A DNA stretch of 15,490 nucleotides from Collinsella sp. (GCA_019419405.1 DYAA01000040.1:1-15490); one strand, 5' to 3'. Counted from the stretch's first letter, positions 1 through 7,246 are shown. Numbers and translations are program-made. Notes: generated by a model not told the origin, from the letters alone.

Positions 1-1
1 G

Positions 2-85
2 GAGCACGAATGGGGCAAGAGGAGGTACCTGGACATGTCGAAGCTGGAGGAGATGGACGAGCTGAGCAAGAAGGCGGAGGGCTAG
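2..85 (+). CDS. 3' end of an upstream gene (partial)
   Basis: An open frame enters from the left edge and ends at TAG (83-85). The 27 visible residues are highly charged and look like a natural helical C-terminus (…KRRYLDMSKLEEMDEL…). The frame differs from that of the next gene, and it explains why the first part of the longer open frame starting at base 10 does not look like protein. The family cannot be told from this tail. That it is a real gene end is inferred from composition and from the stem-loop directly after the stop. Confidence 0.45.
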   Translation, partial: EHEWGKRRYLDMSKLEEMDELSKKAEG

Positions 86-89
86 AGCA

Positions 90-109
90 AGGCGGGGCCG
101 AGGCCGCCT
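90..109 (+). terminator. GC-rich stem-loop after the first stop codon (weak terminator)
   Basis: AGGCGG at 90-95 pairs perfectly with CCGCCT at 104-109 around an 8-base GC-rich loop, five bases after the TAG of the preceding gene. No T-run follows, so it is at best a weak intrinsic terminator or an mRNA 3'-end structure. Bases 110-246 show no convincing promoter. Confidence 0.25.
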
Positions 110-246
110 CGATCAATTTGCGAAAGAATCTTGACGGTACCCATTGTGGCTTTACGGCGACACAAAGCGATGAGGCGGCAATCGTACCGATTAGCTCTTT
201 GTCTCCAGCAAAGCTTCCTCCTAGGGTAACGGTGCTGGAGGCGACG

Positions 247-1257
247 GTGTTCGACAATGGCATGAATCTGATACCCGCTCAAACGAACGAATCGCTCGTG
301 AAATTCCTCTCGGACGCCGACACCATGGCTAAGTTCGCGCCAGCCATCTATGACATCATCAAGAAGCTCGCCAATCGAGGAGACACGAAGTATGTCGCTG
401 ATTTTAGTGCGGCAGCTGAAGAGCTTATGAAGAGTGGGGAGCTGGTTTTTTCGGTCGAGAAGAAGACCGGTGACCTGCTGCCACAACTCAGGAGCGTGAA
501 GACGGGCCAGATATACGAGAAGGCAAGGATTAAGGCCGAACAGTTTCCGCAAGATATGACGCAGTCAATCGTGGATGTGCAGATGCAAGTGATGATGGCG
601 AACGTCATGGATGCCATCGAGGCCGTCGCCGCCAACGTTGAGGCGCTGCGCATCGAGAACCAGGCAGACCGTATCGCATTGGCCGAGAGCGCCTGGCAAC
701 AACTGCAGCAGGCCATGCTCATCGAAGATTCGCGGCTGCGCGAGATCAAGATAATGGACATCGCGTCATCGGCCACGCAGGCGCGCTGCACCCTGCAGGG
801 CAACTTCCAGGCAGAACTCTCTCTGGCGATGGGCAAGCAGGGCAAGGCCAGGGACTGGGGCAAGGCAGCAAACACTGCCATGGTCGACCTCACGGTGATT
901 GCTCTTATGGCCAAGACAGAGTATGCAGCTTATCGCGTCCTTGAGGAGCCAGCAGCTGCAGATGCCGCGCTCGAACAGTTCAAGCAATTCATCCTGGAAA
1001 ACAAACTCGAGCAGAAGGACACCCTGCGCTTGCTCAACTCATACAGCAAGGGCAACAGAGGCGACATAGTGAGAGGCTTCGTTCAGTTATCGGGTTCCGT
1101 TGTTGGACTGCAGATTGGGGGCCGCGAGGAGCGCGCCGGCTTGATTGAGGGCGGCGTTCTCGAATCCCTGCGGAAAGTGGCGCAAGAACCTGATGAGGTG
1201 CATCTGGTGGTTGGAGAAGATGCCCCTGAAAATCAGGCAGAAGAAGGGCAGGGGTAG
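247..1257 (+). CDS. Helix-rich protein of unknown function
   Basis: I do not recognise this family. The open frame extends back to base 10, but its first part overlaps the preceding gene's tail and is low-complexity, so the real start lies further in. GTG at 247 has GGAGG at 237-241 five bases upstream and gives about 336 residues beginning (M)FDNGMNLIPAQ; ATG 262 is the alternative. The protein is soluble-looking and almost entirely helical. A central stretch (DAIEAVAANVEALRIENQAD and onward) looks like coiled coil. Near residues 285-297 (GSVVGLQIGG) there is a short glycine-rich hydrophobic patch, followed by an acidic C-terminal tail. No catalytic motif or signal peptide is seen. Its TAG lies two bases before the start of the next gene, so the two are probably co-translated and may work together. 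A helical pore-forming or defence protein is possible but unsupported. Confidence 0.6.
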   Translation: MFDNGMNLIPAQTNESLVKFLSDADTMAKFAPAIYDIIKKLANRGDTKYVADFSAAAEELMKSGELVFSVEKKTGDLLPQLRSVKTGQIYEKARIKAEQFPQDMTQSIVDVQMQVMMANVMDAIEAVAANVEALRIENQADRIALAESAWQQLQQAMLIEDSRLREIKIMDIASSATQARCTLQGNFQAELSLAMGKQGKARDWGKAANTAMVDLTVIALMAKTEYAAYRVLEEPAAADAALEQFKQFILENKLEQKDTLRLLNSYSKGNRGDIVRGFVQLSGSVVGLQIGGREERAGLIEGGVLESLRKVAQEPDEVHLVVGEDAPENQAEEGQG

Positions 1258-1259
1258 AT

Positions 1260-1490
1260 ATGGCTGCTAGATGCATCGTCTGCAAGAAGGAACTGCCAGA
1301 AGGCTCTAAGCTGCCCATTTGCGAATACCACAAGGGCGTAGCCGCCGAAAAGGCCAAGCTGGCAGGCGTCGGTATGGCAGCATTAGGCGTCGGCGCACTG
1401 GTAATGGCGAAAGACACGATAGGCCCAATCGTTAAAGACAAGGCTGTGCCAGTGGCGAAGAAAGCCGTGGGTACAATTCTTAAACACTAG
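1260..1490 (+). CDS. Small zinc-finger protein with C-terminal hydrophobic segment
   Basis: This 76-residue protein starts with an AGGGG ribosome site inside the end of the previous gene. Residues 5-24 carry C5-x2-C8 … C21-x2-H24, a compact CCCH zinc-binding knuckle. A Gly/Ala-rich hydrophobic stretch follows at about 34-50 (LAGVGMAALGVGALVMA), with small residues spaced like a glycine zipper. The rest is a basic, valine-rich amphipathic tail. That suggests a zinc ribbon tethered to, or inserting into, a membrane; this is inference. Its tight spacing with the upstream helical protein points to a two-gene unit. The family is unknown to me. Its last four bases overlap the converging end of the decayed minus-strand gene. 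Confidence 0.65.
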   Translation: MAARCIVCKKELPEGSKLPICEYHKGVAAEKAKLAGVGMAALGVGALVMAKDTIGPIVKDKAVPVAKKAVGTILKH

Positions 1491-1803
1491 GCCACTGTCA
1501 AATAACCAGCCACGCTTGCCGAGTCAATCCTCATGTACGCATAGCTCGTGTTTGAGCTGCTGTACACCGTGCCGCAGCCGCCCACGATCAGGGTGCAGTT
1601 GTAGAACGTGTACAGGCCACTCGCACCGCTCGGCAGCGCTCAGGTGGAGTCCACGTAGATCGTAACGAGGTTCCTGCAGCCAGCGAAGCAGTAGAACTAG
1701 TAGTCCATGCTCGCGATGTTCATCGCGATGTCCGAGAGGAACGTGCATGTCGTCGCGGCCCCAGCCCTCGGGGAACCGCACGTGCGACCAGTCGAACCCC
1801 TAG
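1487..1803 (-). pseudogene. Decayed BspA/DUF285-type repeat surface protein (3' end)
   Basis: Read on the minus strand, the last ~83 codons give a typical end of a BspA-like (DUF285, leucine-rich-repeat-like) surface protein: SMDY-stop-FYCFAGC, NLVTIYVDST-stop-ALPSG, then GLYTFYNC, GGCGTVYSSS, YAYMRID and GYLTVA before the true stop (TAG, 1487-1489). Two in-frame stops interrupt it: TAG at about 1697-1699 in a Y-x-F-Y repeat context, and TGA at about 1640-1642 where the repeat usually has Trp. Near 1735 the sensible frame shifts. Upstream it reads FDWSHVRFPEGWGRDDMHVP, with another TAG at 1801-1803. Family members are normally large secreted proteins; here only the C-terminus is left and it cannot be translated whole. 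Confidence 0.7.
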
Positions 1804-2215
1804 GCCGACTTGCGCACGGGGACCCTTGCCTGCCTGAGCAACCGCGCCCGCCTGGGCGCATGCGCAGCAGTCTGAGCTGCAGCGTCGGGTCGGCGCTGTC
1901 CATCGGGGCGTCGCCCCGCTCGCGGGGGGCAGGTCGCCACGACCTCGTCGGTCGAGGGGTCGACCGGCGTGGCGCCGAAGGCACCCAGTCCCACGGCGAC
2001 CTCGCGGCCGGCGAGCGCGGGCCCGGCGTTGTACCGGTGGGCAGCGGCAGCAACGCGGCACAGTCGTCCTCGAGCAGCCCGGGCTGCGGGATGTCCAGGC
2101 GGCAGCGGCGCCCGTCGGATAACTCGAGCGGCTCGGCGAGCGGCTGCTCGTCGAGCCCGGCGACGTCGTGGAAGGACGGCACGGGCACGGTTCATTCGTC
2201 TGGCAGCGGTTAACA
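1804..2215 (-). pseudogene. Upstream remnants of the same decayed region, several frames
   Basis: This GC-rich stretch has no intact gene. Protein-like segments appear in different minus-strand frames: about 2188-2032 (FHDVAGLDEQPLAEPLEL, then RRCRLDIPQPGLLEDD) and about 2035-1920 (YNAGPALAGREVAVGLGAFG, then DPSTDEVVAT). A further piece lies around 1875 (DPTLQLRLLRM). They read like parts of one or more genes broken by frameshifts. I do not recognise them and cannot say whether they belonged to the BspA-like protein next door. The large + strand open frames over the same bases have no ribosome site and look like composition artefacts. Confidence 0.4.
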
Positions 2216-2238
2216 AGTAGCAGGAACCTCATCGCCCC

Positions 2239-4047
2239 CTACAGCCGTTGGCACACTGCGGCCACACGCTGCCCGTCAAACCCGAATCCCCAGCGCATGC
2301 GGCCAACGCCGGGTCGTGGCACTCGAATCTCGTCGATGCCGTTGCGCTCGATCTCGAGCAGTGCGTGCACCGCCAGCAGCTCCAGGCCCAGCGCGTCCAC
2401 ACCGGGGTCGTAAATCATGTTGATCGTTATCAGCGGGCGCTCGTCGAGCATGCCGATCGTGTCGGCCACATCGAACACATTACCCGTAGGGAATACCTGG
2501 ATATCCCAGCGATCCGCGCCGCACGTTCGTCTCGAGGCAGGATTGGCATAGCCCGGCAAGCCAAAACAGAGCCCCTGCAAGAGCAGGTGATATGGCAACG
2601 GCGCATCTGGGTCAGTCGCACCGATTCCCGCATCTCCAAGTACACGGCCCAGCGCCCGCCTCACCGCATCCTCGTCCCCACGGCACAGCCCGTCGCGAAA
2701 CGCGTCGATGTCTCGAACGTCCTCGGCAGCGCACTCAAACCACTCAATTATTACCAAGCGCAGCACATAGCGAAGCTCGTTATTGGGCAGCCGCAGAGCG
2801 CGGCGCAGATCACCGTTTACCGGCTCCTCGGTCATATCCGTCGTCAGAAAACCGGACAGGTACAGTGCCGTCCACGGGTCGTCGTCAGGCAAGGCATCTG
2901 ACCCCGCGGCGTCCAAACGAAGCGGAACCTCAACGCATCCATGGGCTTCGAGCAAATCGAACAAGGCCGAAAGGCGGTCGAGATTCCACCCGGCAACTAC
3001 CTCACTCAGGCAATCGGCATACCCATACAGGTCGGCACGCATGGGCGGCGTGCAGCCACGGTCCAAAAAGCCGATCACACGCGCCGGACTCGAGCAATAT
3101 GCCCCGCCAAACCGGTATCCCTCGAGCCATTCACGCGCATCATCCAAGCATTCCTCGCATCCAGCATGGCTCAACAGAGCCCGAACCTCGGCATCTGAAA
3201 AGCCAAACCACCGGTCACACCATGTCGAGAGCGGCGTCGCCAGGCGATACGAGCAACTGCGCGCAGATAGCGCTGCCTCGGCAGGGCCGGGACACTCCCC
3301 CATCATGCACGCCAGTCGCAACGAATCGCCCGCAGCGGCAATGGCATCGAACAGCACGCGACCGAGTCGCTCCGTCAAACCGGCGCCGCGATTGTCCGTC
3401 GCGCCCACATAGCCCAACCACGCCACGTCGTACCCGTCAACAAGCAATACAACCTGTTCATCGCAGGCCATCTCCAGCAACTCAATAAGCACACCGAGCA
3501 CCAAGCCAATCTCGTCCTCGCTTGCCACGCCACGCGCAACGCGCTCGATGTGGCGCAGCTTGCCTCGAGGCAAATCAGGAGCTTCCAGATATGCCAACAG
3601 CCGAGCGCACTCGCCCATAAACGCATCACGCACCACACCGGTAACAGTGGCGCCACGCCTCGCAGCGCCAGAAAAATCCAGCGATATCACCGGATAGCAC
3701 GCGCACTCATCCCGATAGCGCCCACCGCCCGCATCCCAAATCTGAGCATCGGCAAACAAACTCCGACCAGCACGATCGACCGCAGGACCGACCGCGGGAC
3801 GCTCCAGAAAAGCCCTGAGCATCGACAGATTCATGCTCTTGCCAAAACCCTTGGGCCGGCAGCACACCACGACGGACGCGTCGCAATCTAGCACATCGGC
3901 AATAAACATGGTCTTGTCGACCAGAACACATCGGTTTATGGCCTCTGCAAAATCATGCACGTCGACCGGTAGCCGCCCATCATCCAAACGATTGAGCAAC
4001 TGTACACCAACGTTGGTGCCCGCACCATAAATCGCCTGTTCAGACAC
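2239..4047 (-). CDS. Predicted AAA-ATPase/PD-(D/E)XK-like family protein (PF09820 type) with degenerate motifs
   Basis: The start is GTG at 4047, with GGGAG eight bases upstream (4056-4060), giving about 602 residues. The frame stays open to an ATG at 4218, but that would begin inside the upstream gene's terminator. The N-terminal half matches the 'predicted AAA-ATPase' family: VDKTMFI, a Walker A variant CCRPKGFGKS (about 62-71; the family norm is RPRRFGKS), LSML, YPVISLDFS, and a Walker B strand VVLLVDGYD (about 199-207). The family's DEYD is here DGYD, so the catalytic Glu is lost. The C-terminus aligns by pattern with the DUF1703-like nuclease: YH, RWDIQVF keeps the Asp, but the E-x-K strand reads ITINMI. 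Family members are linked to mobile DNA or defence, but their role is poorly known. This copy may bind ATP yet looks catalytically impaired. Nothing in the reading frame suggests it is a pseudogene. Confidence 0.8.
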   Translation of the reverse strand: MSEQAIYGAGTNVGVQLLNRLDDGRLPVDVHDFAEAINRCVLVDKTMFIADVLDCDASVVVCCRPKGFGKSMNLSMLRAFLERPAVGPAVDRAGRSLFADAQIWDAGGGRYRDECACYPVISLDFSGAARRGATVTGVVRDAFMGECARLLAYLEAPDLPRGKLRHIERVARGVASEDEIGLVLGVLIELLEMACDEQVVLLVDGYDVAWLGYVGATDNRGAGLTERLGRVLFDAIAAAGDSLRLACMMGECPGPAEAALSARSCSYRLATPLSTWCDRWFGFSDAEVRALLSHAGCEECLDDAREWLEGYRFGGAYCSSPARVIGFLDRGCTPPMRADLYGYADCLSEVVAGWNLDRLSALFDLLEAHGCVEVPLRLDAAGSDALPDDDPWTALYLSGFLTTDMTEEPVNGDLRRALRLPNNELRYVLRLVIIEWFECAAEDVRDIDAFRDGLCRGDEDAVRRALGRVLGDAGIGATDPDAPLPYHLLLQGLCFGLPGYANPASRRTCGADRWDIQVFPTGNVFDVADTIGMLDERPLITINMIYDPGVDALGLELLAVHALLEIERNGIDEIRVPRPGVGRMRWGFGFDGQRVAAVCQRL

Positions 4048-4181
4048 CGTAGCTTCTCCCTTAAACGCAACACGATGCCCATTGTACCGAGCAGCCATAG
4101 CATCAACGTTATCTCCGCGCAAACGTTTCGGGCAACGGTAGCAACAGATACCCCAAAGGAACGCAATAAATCGTTGCACAA

Positions 4182-4218
4182 CAAAAATGGGGCCCGATGC
4201 AAACGCACCGAGCCCCAT
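4182..4218 (-). terminator. Rho-independent terminator of the MPKTG surface-protein gene
   Basis: Bases 4187-4200 and 4205-4218 form a 14-bp stem with two G-U pairs and an AAAC (minus-strand GTTT) loop; the outer seven pairs (ATGGGGC/GCCCCAT) are perfect. On the minus strand it is followed by TTTTTGTTGT. It lies 30 bases after the stop at 4249. It also shows that the downstream AAA-ATPase gene does not start at 4218. Confidence 0.85.
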
Positions 4219-4248
4219 CCAAAACTCTTATAAAAACGACTCAAAAGG

Positions 4249-5874
4249 CTACTCTTCGGAGCCATCCTCGCCGGTAGCCTTGTTCTGCTGGTCGAGCTTA
4301 TGCTTGCCGCTCACGATAGACGTGGCACCCAGTGTGGCCAAGCTCGCGCTGGCAAGGCTTGCCATAACGATGAGGTCGCCCGTCTTGGGCATGTTGCCAC
4401 CCGAAGACTTGGACGTCGTGGTCGTGGTGGTAGTCGTCGAGGTCGTAACGACGTTCTTCTCGTCGTCCTCCTTAGGATCAGCTTTGGCCCGCTTAGCGTC
4501 ACCGTCCTTATGCTCAGCTTTTGCCTGCTTAGCGCCATCATCAGTCGAAGCCTCGCCGACCGTCTCGGATTTAGAAGCCTCGCCAGAAACATTCTCATCA
4601 GAGGGCGAGCCGCTCGTAATACCGGCTGTCAGAGAGCCCAGCACGGATCCAAGCTGCTCACCAACGGAGGGCTTGTTCTCGGTGGAAGAACTGCCCGCAT
4701 CGGAACCCTTGCTCGAACCACCCTCAGAAGCATCGGAGCCAGAACCGTTAGAGGAGCCATCATCGGCAGAGGAGCCACCGGAGCCGTTGGAAGTTCCCGC
4801 ATCGGTGGAGCCAGAAGTATCGCCGGCCGCAGCGCCACCAGACGTTGCTCCACCGTTACCGGCATCATCGCTGCCCGTACCGGTCGAGGGCGTATCCGTA
4901 TCGCCGCTATCGCCCGCATCGCCATCGGCATCAGGCGTTGGTGCAGCGGGGGCGGCCGGCGCCATGCTCGGGCCGGGCGCCGGCGTGGGTTCAGGCTCCA
5001 CAGGCGTTGCCGCGGCAGCCTCGTCCTCGGCGATATAGACCAAGCAGTCCTTGAGCTCGTTGCGATAGCGGTTCTTCCAGCCCTCGTGGTACTGGGGCTG
5101 GCTCGAGTACTTCTTCGCAACGTTATTGACCACGCTATCAGACAGCGCCGTCACAAACTCGCGGTCGGTCATGCTGCTGGAAAGATTCGCCCAACGGAAA
5201 AAGTCCTGGCAGCCACCGGTGCCGCACATGTTGGTGATGCTCCACACCATGCCCTTGACGCAATCGGCGCGCCCGGAAATGTCAATGCCCAAAGCGTTCT
5301 TAAGCCACGACTCCGTCACCGCATAGTACGAGTTGTACGCGTATGCATCCTGCAGAGCAGAGAACTCAGCCGGATCGGTGTTATACGCACCCAGGAAGGC
5401 CTCTTGCGCAATGCGGCCCAGCTCGGTGAGCTGTCCGTTCGCATACATGGGGTTGTTCGCGTTAGAAATCTCACCGCCGCGATCGATCGCGTCCTTGAGC
5501 ATGCTGTACTTAGCAGAATCGTAGTTGTAGACCTGCCTCATAAACGGAATGAGCGACCACCGGCGGTCAAACTGGTAATAGCCCAGCGCGTTATAGCCAT
5601 CGCCATACGAAAAGCCCTGGTTATAATTACCGTGGCTCTCATATTTGGTGAAGTACTTCATCTCGTCGGTCACGTTGACAAACGAAACGCCCTGGACCGA
5701 CCTCAGCACGCCCGAGAAGGACTGCTGGGTGTAAAGGCCCTTATCGATATCGGTGGCATCCGAGGCGACGCCCGGCGTGGGCTCCTCGGCCATAGCGGTC
5801 GCGGGCGCGGCAACGGCGCCAAACGAAAGCGCCAGCGTCAGACCGGCGACAATAGCAGAATGCTTGGGCTGCAT
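4249..5874 (-). CDS. Secreted, sortase-anchored protein with lysozyme/VgrG3-C-like domain
   Basis: ATG 5874 is chosen over 5952 because it has AGGGAGAA upstream and begins a clean signal peptide (MQPKHSAIVAGLTLALSFGA, cleavage near ATAMA-EE, residue 29). The mature protein has three parts. Residues ~65-285 form a globular domain with KYESHGNYNQGFSYGDG and ALGYYQFDRRW. This resembles the lysozyme-like C-terminal domain of VgrG3-type proteins, with Glu79 the candidate catalytic acid; four Cys (205, 217, 221, 277) may form disulfides. Residues ~290-490 are a Ser/Gly/Asp/Thr-rich stalk ending in a poly-Thr run. The end has a sorting signal MPKTG (495-499, Met for Leu), a hydrophobic segment (501-521) and GKHK. 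The protein is probably a wall-attached peptidoglycan hydrolase or binding protein; this is family-based inference. The acidic ~15-residue tail beyond the basic stop is longer than usual. Confidence 0.8.
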   Translation of the reverse strand: MQPKHSAIVAGLTLALSFGAVAAPATAMAEEPTPGVASDATDIDKGLYTQQSFSGVLRSVQGVSFVNVTDEMKYFTKYESHGNYNQGFSYGDGYNALGYYQFDRRWSLIPFMRQVYNYDSAKYSMLKDAIDRGGEISNANNPMYANGQLTELGRIAQEAFLGAYNTDPAEFSALQDAYAYNSYYAVTESWLKNALGIDISGRADCVKGMVWSITNMCGTGGCQDFFRWANLSSSMTDREFVTALSDSVVNNVAKKYSSQPQYHEGWKNRYRNELKDCLVYIAEDEAAAATPVEPEPTPAPGPSMAPAAPAAPTPDADGDAGDSGDTDTPSTGTGSDDAGNGGATSGGAAAGDTSGSTDAGTSNGSGGSSADDGSSNGSGSDASEGGSSKGSDAGSSSTENKPSVGEQLGSVLGSLTAGITSGSPSDENVSGEASKSETVGEASTDDGAKQAKAEHKDGDAKRAKADPKEDDEKNVVTTSTTTTTTTTSKSSGGNMPKTGDLIVMASLASASLATLGATSIVSGKHKLDQQNKATGEDGSEE

Positions 5875-6000
5875 ACGTTCTCCCTGCATGAGTGTAGATA
5901 AAGTGCGGTTTGCAAAGATGGATTTAGTATTGCAGCTCGCCCGTTGTTGCACAACAATCCATCGGTAAACGGCAACAACCCTCCGCGGAATCTTAAGGAA

Positions 6001-6420
6001 TTAAACAAACTGGTCGTCGGGCGCCAACAGAAGCTCGCCGTAACGCTCCATCAGCCCGTCCCTCAACTGGCAGAAAGCAGGGATATAGACGCTCAAGATG
6101 CGCTGAATCAAATCTTGAGCGAGCTTGTTGTCATAGATATGGACGTTCGTGTTACGGTCTCTGAGCATATCTAGCCAGGCTGCCTCATCAATGAAGTCAA
6201 AGAATCGGTAGGCCTCCTTTAAGATGGCACGAGGAGACCCCGATGCAGCAAGCGTGGCACCCTCATACTCGAGTAGACGCTTAAGGAGCTTCCAGGTCAG
6301 TTCAAATTGAAGATTGAACTTATTAATCAATCCGCTCTGAACAAAATCATTGTTAAGATCCTGATTGGGCGCATCCTCAAGATTCGCCAAGGCGCTGGCA
6401 AAGTTCTCATATTTTTTCAT
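6001..6420 (-). CDS. hepT: HepT-type HEPN toxin (HI0074 family)
   Basis: This 139-residue all-helical protein is of the HI0074 'nucleotidyltransferase substrate-binding' family, now known as HepT toxins: HEPN RNases paired with MntA antitoxins. Visible family features are LINKFNLQFELTWKLLKRLL (~31-50), SPRAILKEAYRF and RNTNVHIY (89-96). The last is the HEPN R-x4-H active site followed by x-Tyr, the R-x4-H-x-Y form in which the partner MntA AMPylates the tyrosine to silence the toxin. Arg89, His94 and Tyr96 are all present, so it is predicted active. The ATG lies inside the end of mntA (14-base overlap). The ~127 bases after the stop show no clear terminator, so read-through toward the surface-protein gene is possible. 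Confidence 0.88.
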   Translation of the reverse strand: MKKYENFASALANLEDAPNQDLNNDFVQSGLINKFNLQFELTWKLLKRLLEYEGATLAASGSPRAILKEAYRFFDFIDEAAWLDMLRDRNTNVHIYDNKLAQDLIQRILSVYIPAFCQLRDGLMERYGELLLAPDDQFV

Positions 6421-6694
6421 ACAGAATCACACCATCCCTGTCAATTTCATCGAGCAATTGCTGCGATAAGGGCTCATCGAGATTGACGACGCCTACATCC
6501 AAAAGAGTATCAAGACGCTCCTCGATTAAATATGAGAAACGGCCAAAATCCCGGCAACCTGCTACGGCGATGTCAATATCGCTCTTAGGCAAGTTGTCGC
6601 CTCGAGCGCGAGACCCAAACAGTACGACCTTCTCGGCGTCACATTCCCGAGCAAAAACTTCGATTTGCTTGTACACCTTGTCGAGAGATGTCAT
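6407..6694 (-). CDS. mntA: MntA-type nucleotidyltransferase antitoxin
   Basis: This 95-residue minimal nucleotidyltransferase has the signature G27-S28-x10-D39-x-D41 (FGSRARG … SDIDIAV) and a likely third acidic residue in VNLDE (Asp73). In the known HepT/MntA systems this enzyme transfers AMP to the toxin's R-x4-H-x-Y tyrosine. Length and motif fit the HI0073/MntA group. The ATG (6694-6692) overlaps the TGA of the upstream Rrf2 gene as ATGA, so its translation is probably coupled to the regulator, and the downstream toxin starts within its own last codons. No separate ribosome site or promoter is apparent, which fits a three-gene operon. Confidence 0.88.
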   Translation of the reverse strand: MTSLDKVYKQIEVFARECDAEKVVLFGSRARGDNLPKSDIDIAVAGCRDFGRFSYLIEERLDTLLDVGVVNLDEPLSQQLLDEIDRDGVILYEKI

Positions 6695-7134
6695 TTGCAG
6701 CCCTGCAGCTTAATGTCGAAGTTGATTTCGGGGACGGCGGCTAGGTCTGCCAACGTCACGCCGTCGACGTACTTTTCGATCACGTCGTCCAAACCGCGCC
6801 AGAATTTGACGGTCGAGCAGAGATCGCTGCGGGCGCAGCTGTTGTCGATGCCATCGCACGCCACCGGAGCCGTGCTGCCCTCGACGGCGCGCAGGATGTC
6901 GCCAGCACGCACCTCGGCCGGTTCCTTGTCCATCATGTAGCCACCGCCTTTGCCGCGCACACTCTTAAGCAGGCCAGCCTTCATAAGCGGACGAACCAGC
7001 TGTTCCAAATACTTTTGCGAGATATGCTCGCGGTCGGCAACCTCGCGCAAGGCAATCTTGCCCTCGGCGTCGCCCAGCGCCGCGATATAGATCATCAGCC
7101 GGAGGGCATAGCGGCCCTTAGAAGAAATGAGCAT
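6691..7134 (-). CDS. Rrf2/IscR-family Fe-S-responsive transcriptional regulator
   Basis: The 147-residue protein starts at ATG 7134 (MLISSKGRYALRLM, the standard Rrf2 N-terminus; cf. IscR). The open frame runs back to 7203, but that extension is unlike the family and covers the leader repeats. It has an N-terminal winged helix (REHISQKYLEQLVRPLMKAG, then SVRGKGGGY, ~36-66), and C93-x6-C100-x5-C106, close to IscR's C-x5-C-x5-C cluster ligands. It therefore probably binds an Fe-S cluster and senses cluster supply. It is divergent from the SUF operon, so SUF and itself are the likely targets (inference). The next gene, mntA, overlaps its TGA by four bases. Start-site spacing is acceptable (AGGGTAGGT before ATG). 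Whether it acts like IscR or SufR cannot be told. Confidence 0.87.
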   Translation of the reverse strand: MLISSKGRYALRLMIYIAALGDAEGKIALREVADREHISQKYLEQLVRPLMKAGLLKSVRGKGGGYMMDKEPAEVRAGDILRAVEGSTAPVACDGIDNSCARSDLCSTVKFWRGLDDVIEKYVDGVTLADLAAVPEINFDIKLQGCK

Positions 7135-7155
7135 ACCTACCCTACCATCGTTACT

Positions 7156-7181
7156 GGGACAAAACCAGGCTTGTTTGTCCC
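7156..7181. repeat. Inverted repeat GGGACAAA-N10-TTTGTCCC in the rrf2 leader
   Basis: Perfect 8-bp arms (7156-7163 and 7174-7181), 22 bases upstream of the rrf2 start. The right arm belongs to a 13-base string, TTTGTCCCAAATC, found again at 12603-12615 beyond sufU. Another related copy, CTGATTATTATGTCCC, lies at 7210-7225. It could be an operator, an mRNA hairpin or a dispersed REP-like element. Confidence 0.6.
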
Positions 7182-7246
7182 AAATCCTATGCAAGCGGAG
7201 CAAACAAACCTGATTATTATGTCCCTCATCTAAAAAGTCGAGTGGA

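Noticed and set aside
10..246. N-terminal extension of the helical protein
   Set aside because: Overlaps the tail of the preceding gene in another frame and reads as low-complexity Gly/Glu. GTG 247 has a better ribosome site.
1667..2230. 11-base inverted repeat GAGGTTCCTGC (1667-1677) and GCAGGAACCTC (2220-2230) bracketing the decayed region
   Set aside because: Does not extend beyond 11 bases and has no target duplication or transposase. Possibly chance.
4048..4218. Upstream start (ATG 4218) for the AAA-ATPase
   Set aside because: It begins within the terminator of the upstream gene and encodes Cys/Arg-rich sequence unlike the family. GTG 4047 has a strong ribosome site.
4430..4460. Repetitive poly-Thr codon run as a possible slippage site
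   Set aside because: Codons are mixed and the frame is intact on both sides, so there is no evidence for phase variation.
4300..5901. 533-codon + strand open frame opposite the MPKTG protein
   Set aside because: Arg/Ala-rich composition with no ribosome site and no motif. It mirrors a minus-strand gene with signal peptide, sorting signal and terminator.
4173..5957. 12-base direct repeat GTTGCACAACAA on both sides of the surface-protein gene (4173-4184, 5946-5957)
   Set aside because: Short and partly self-complementary; no other mobile-element sign around it.
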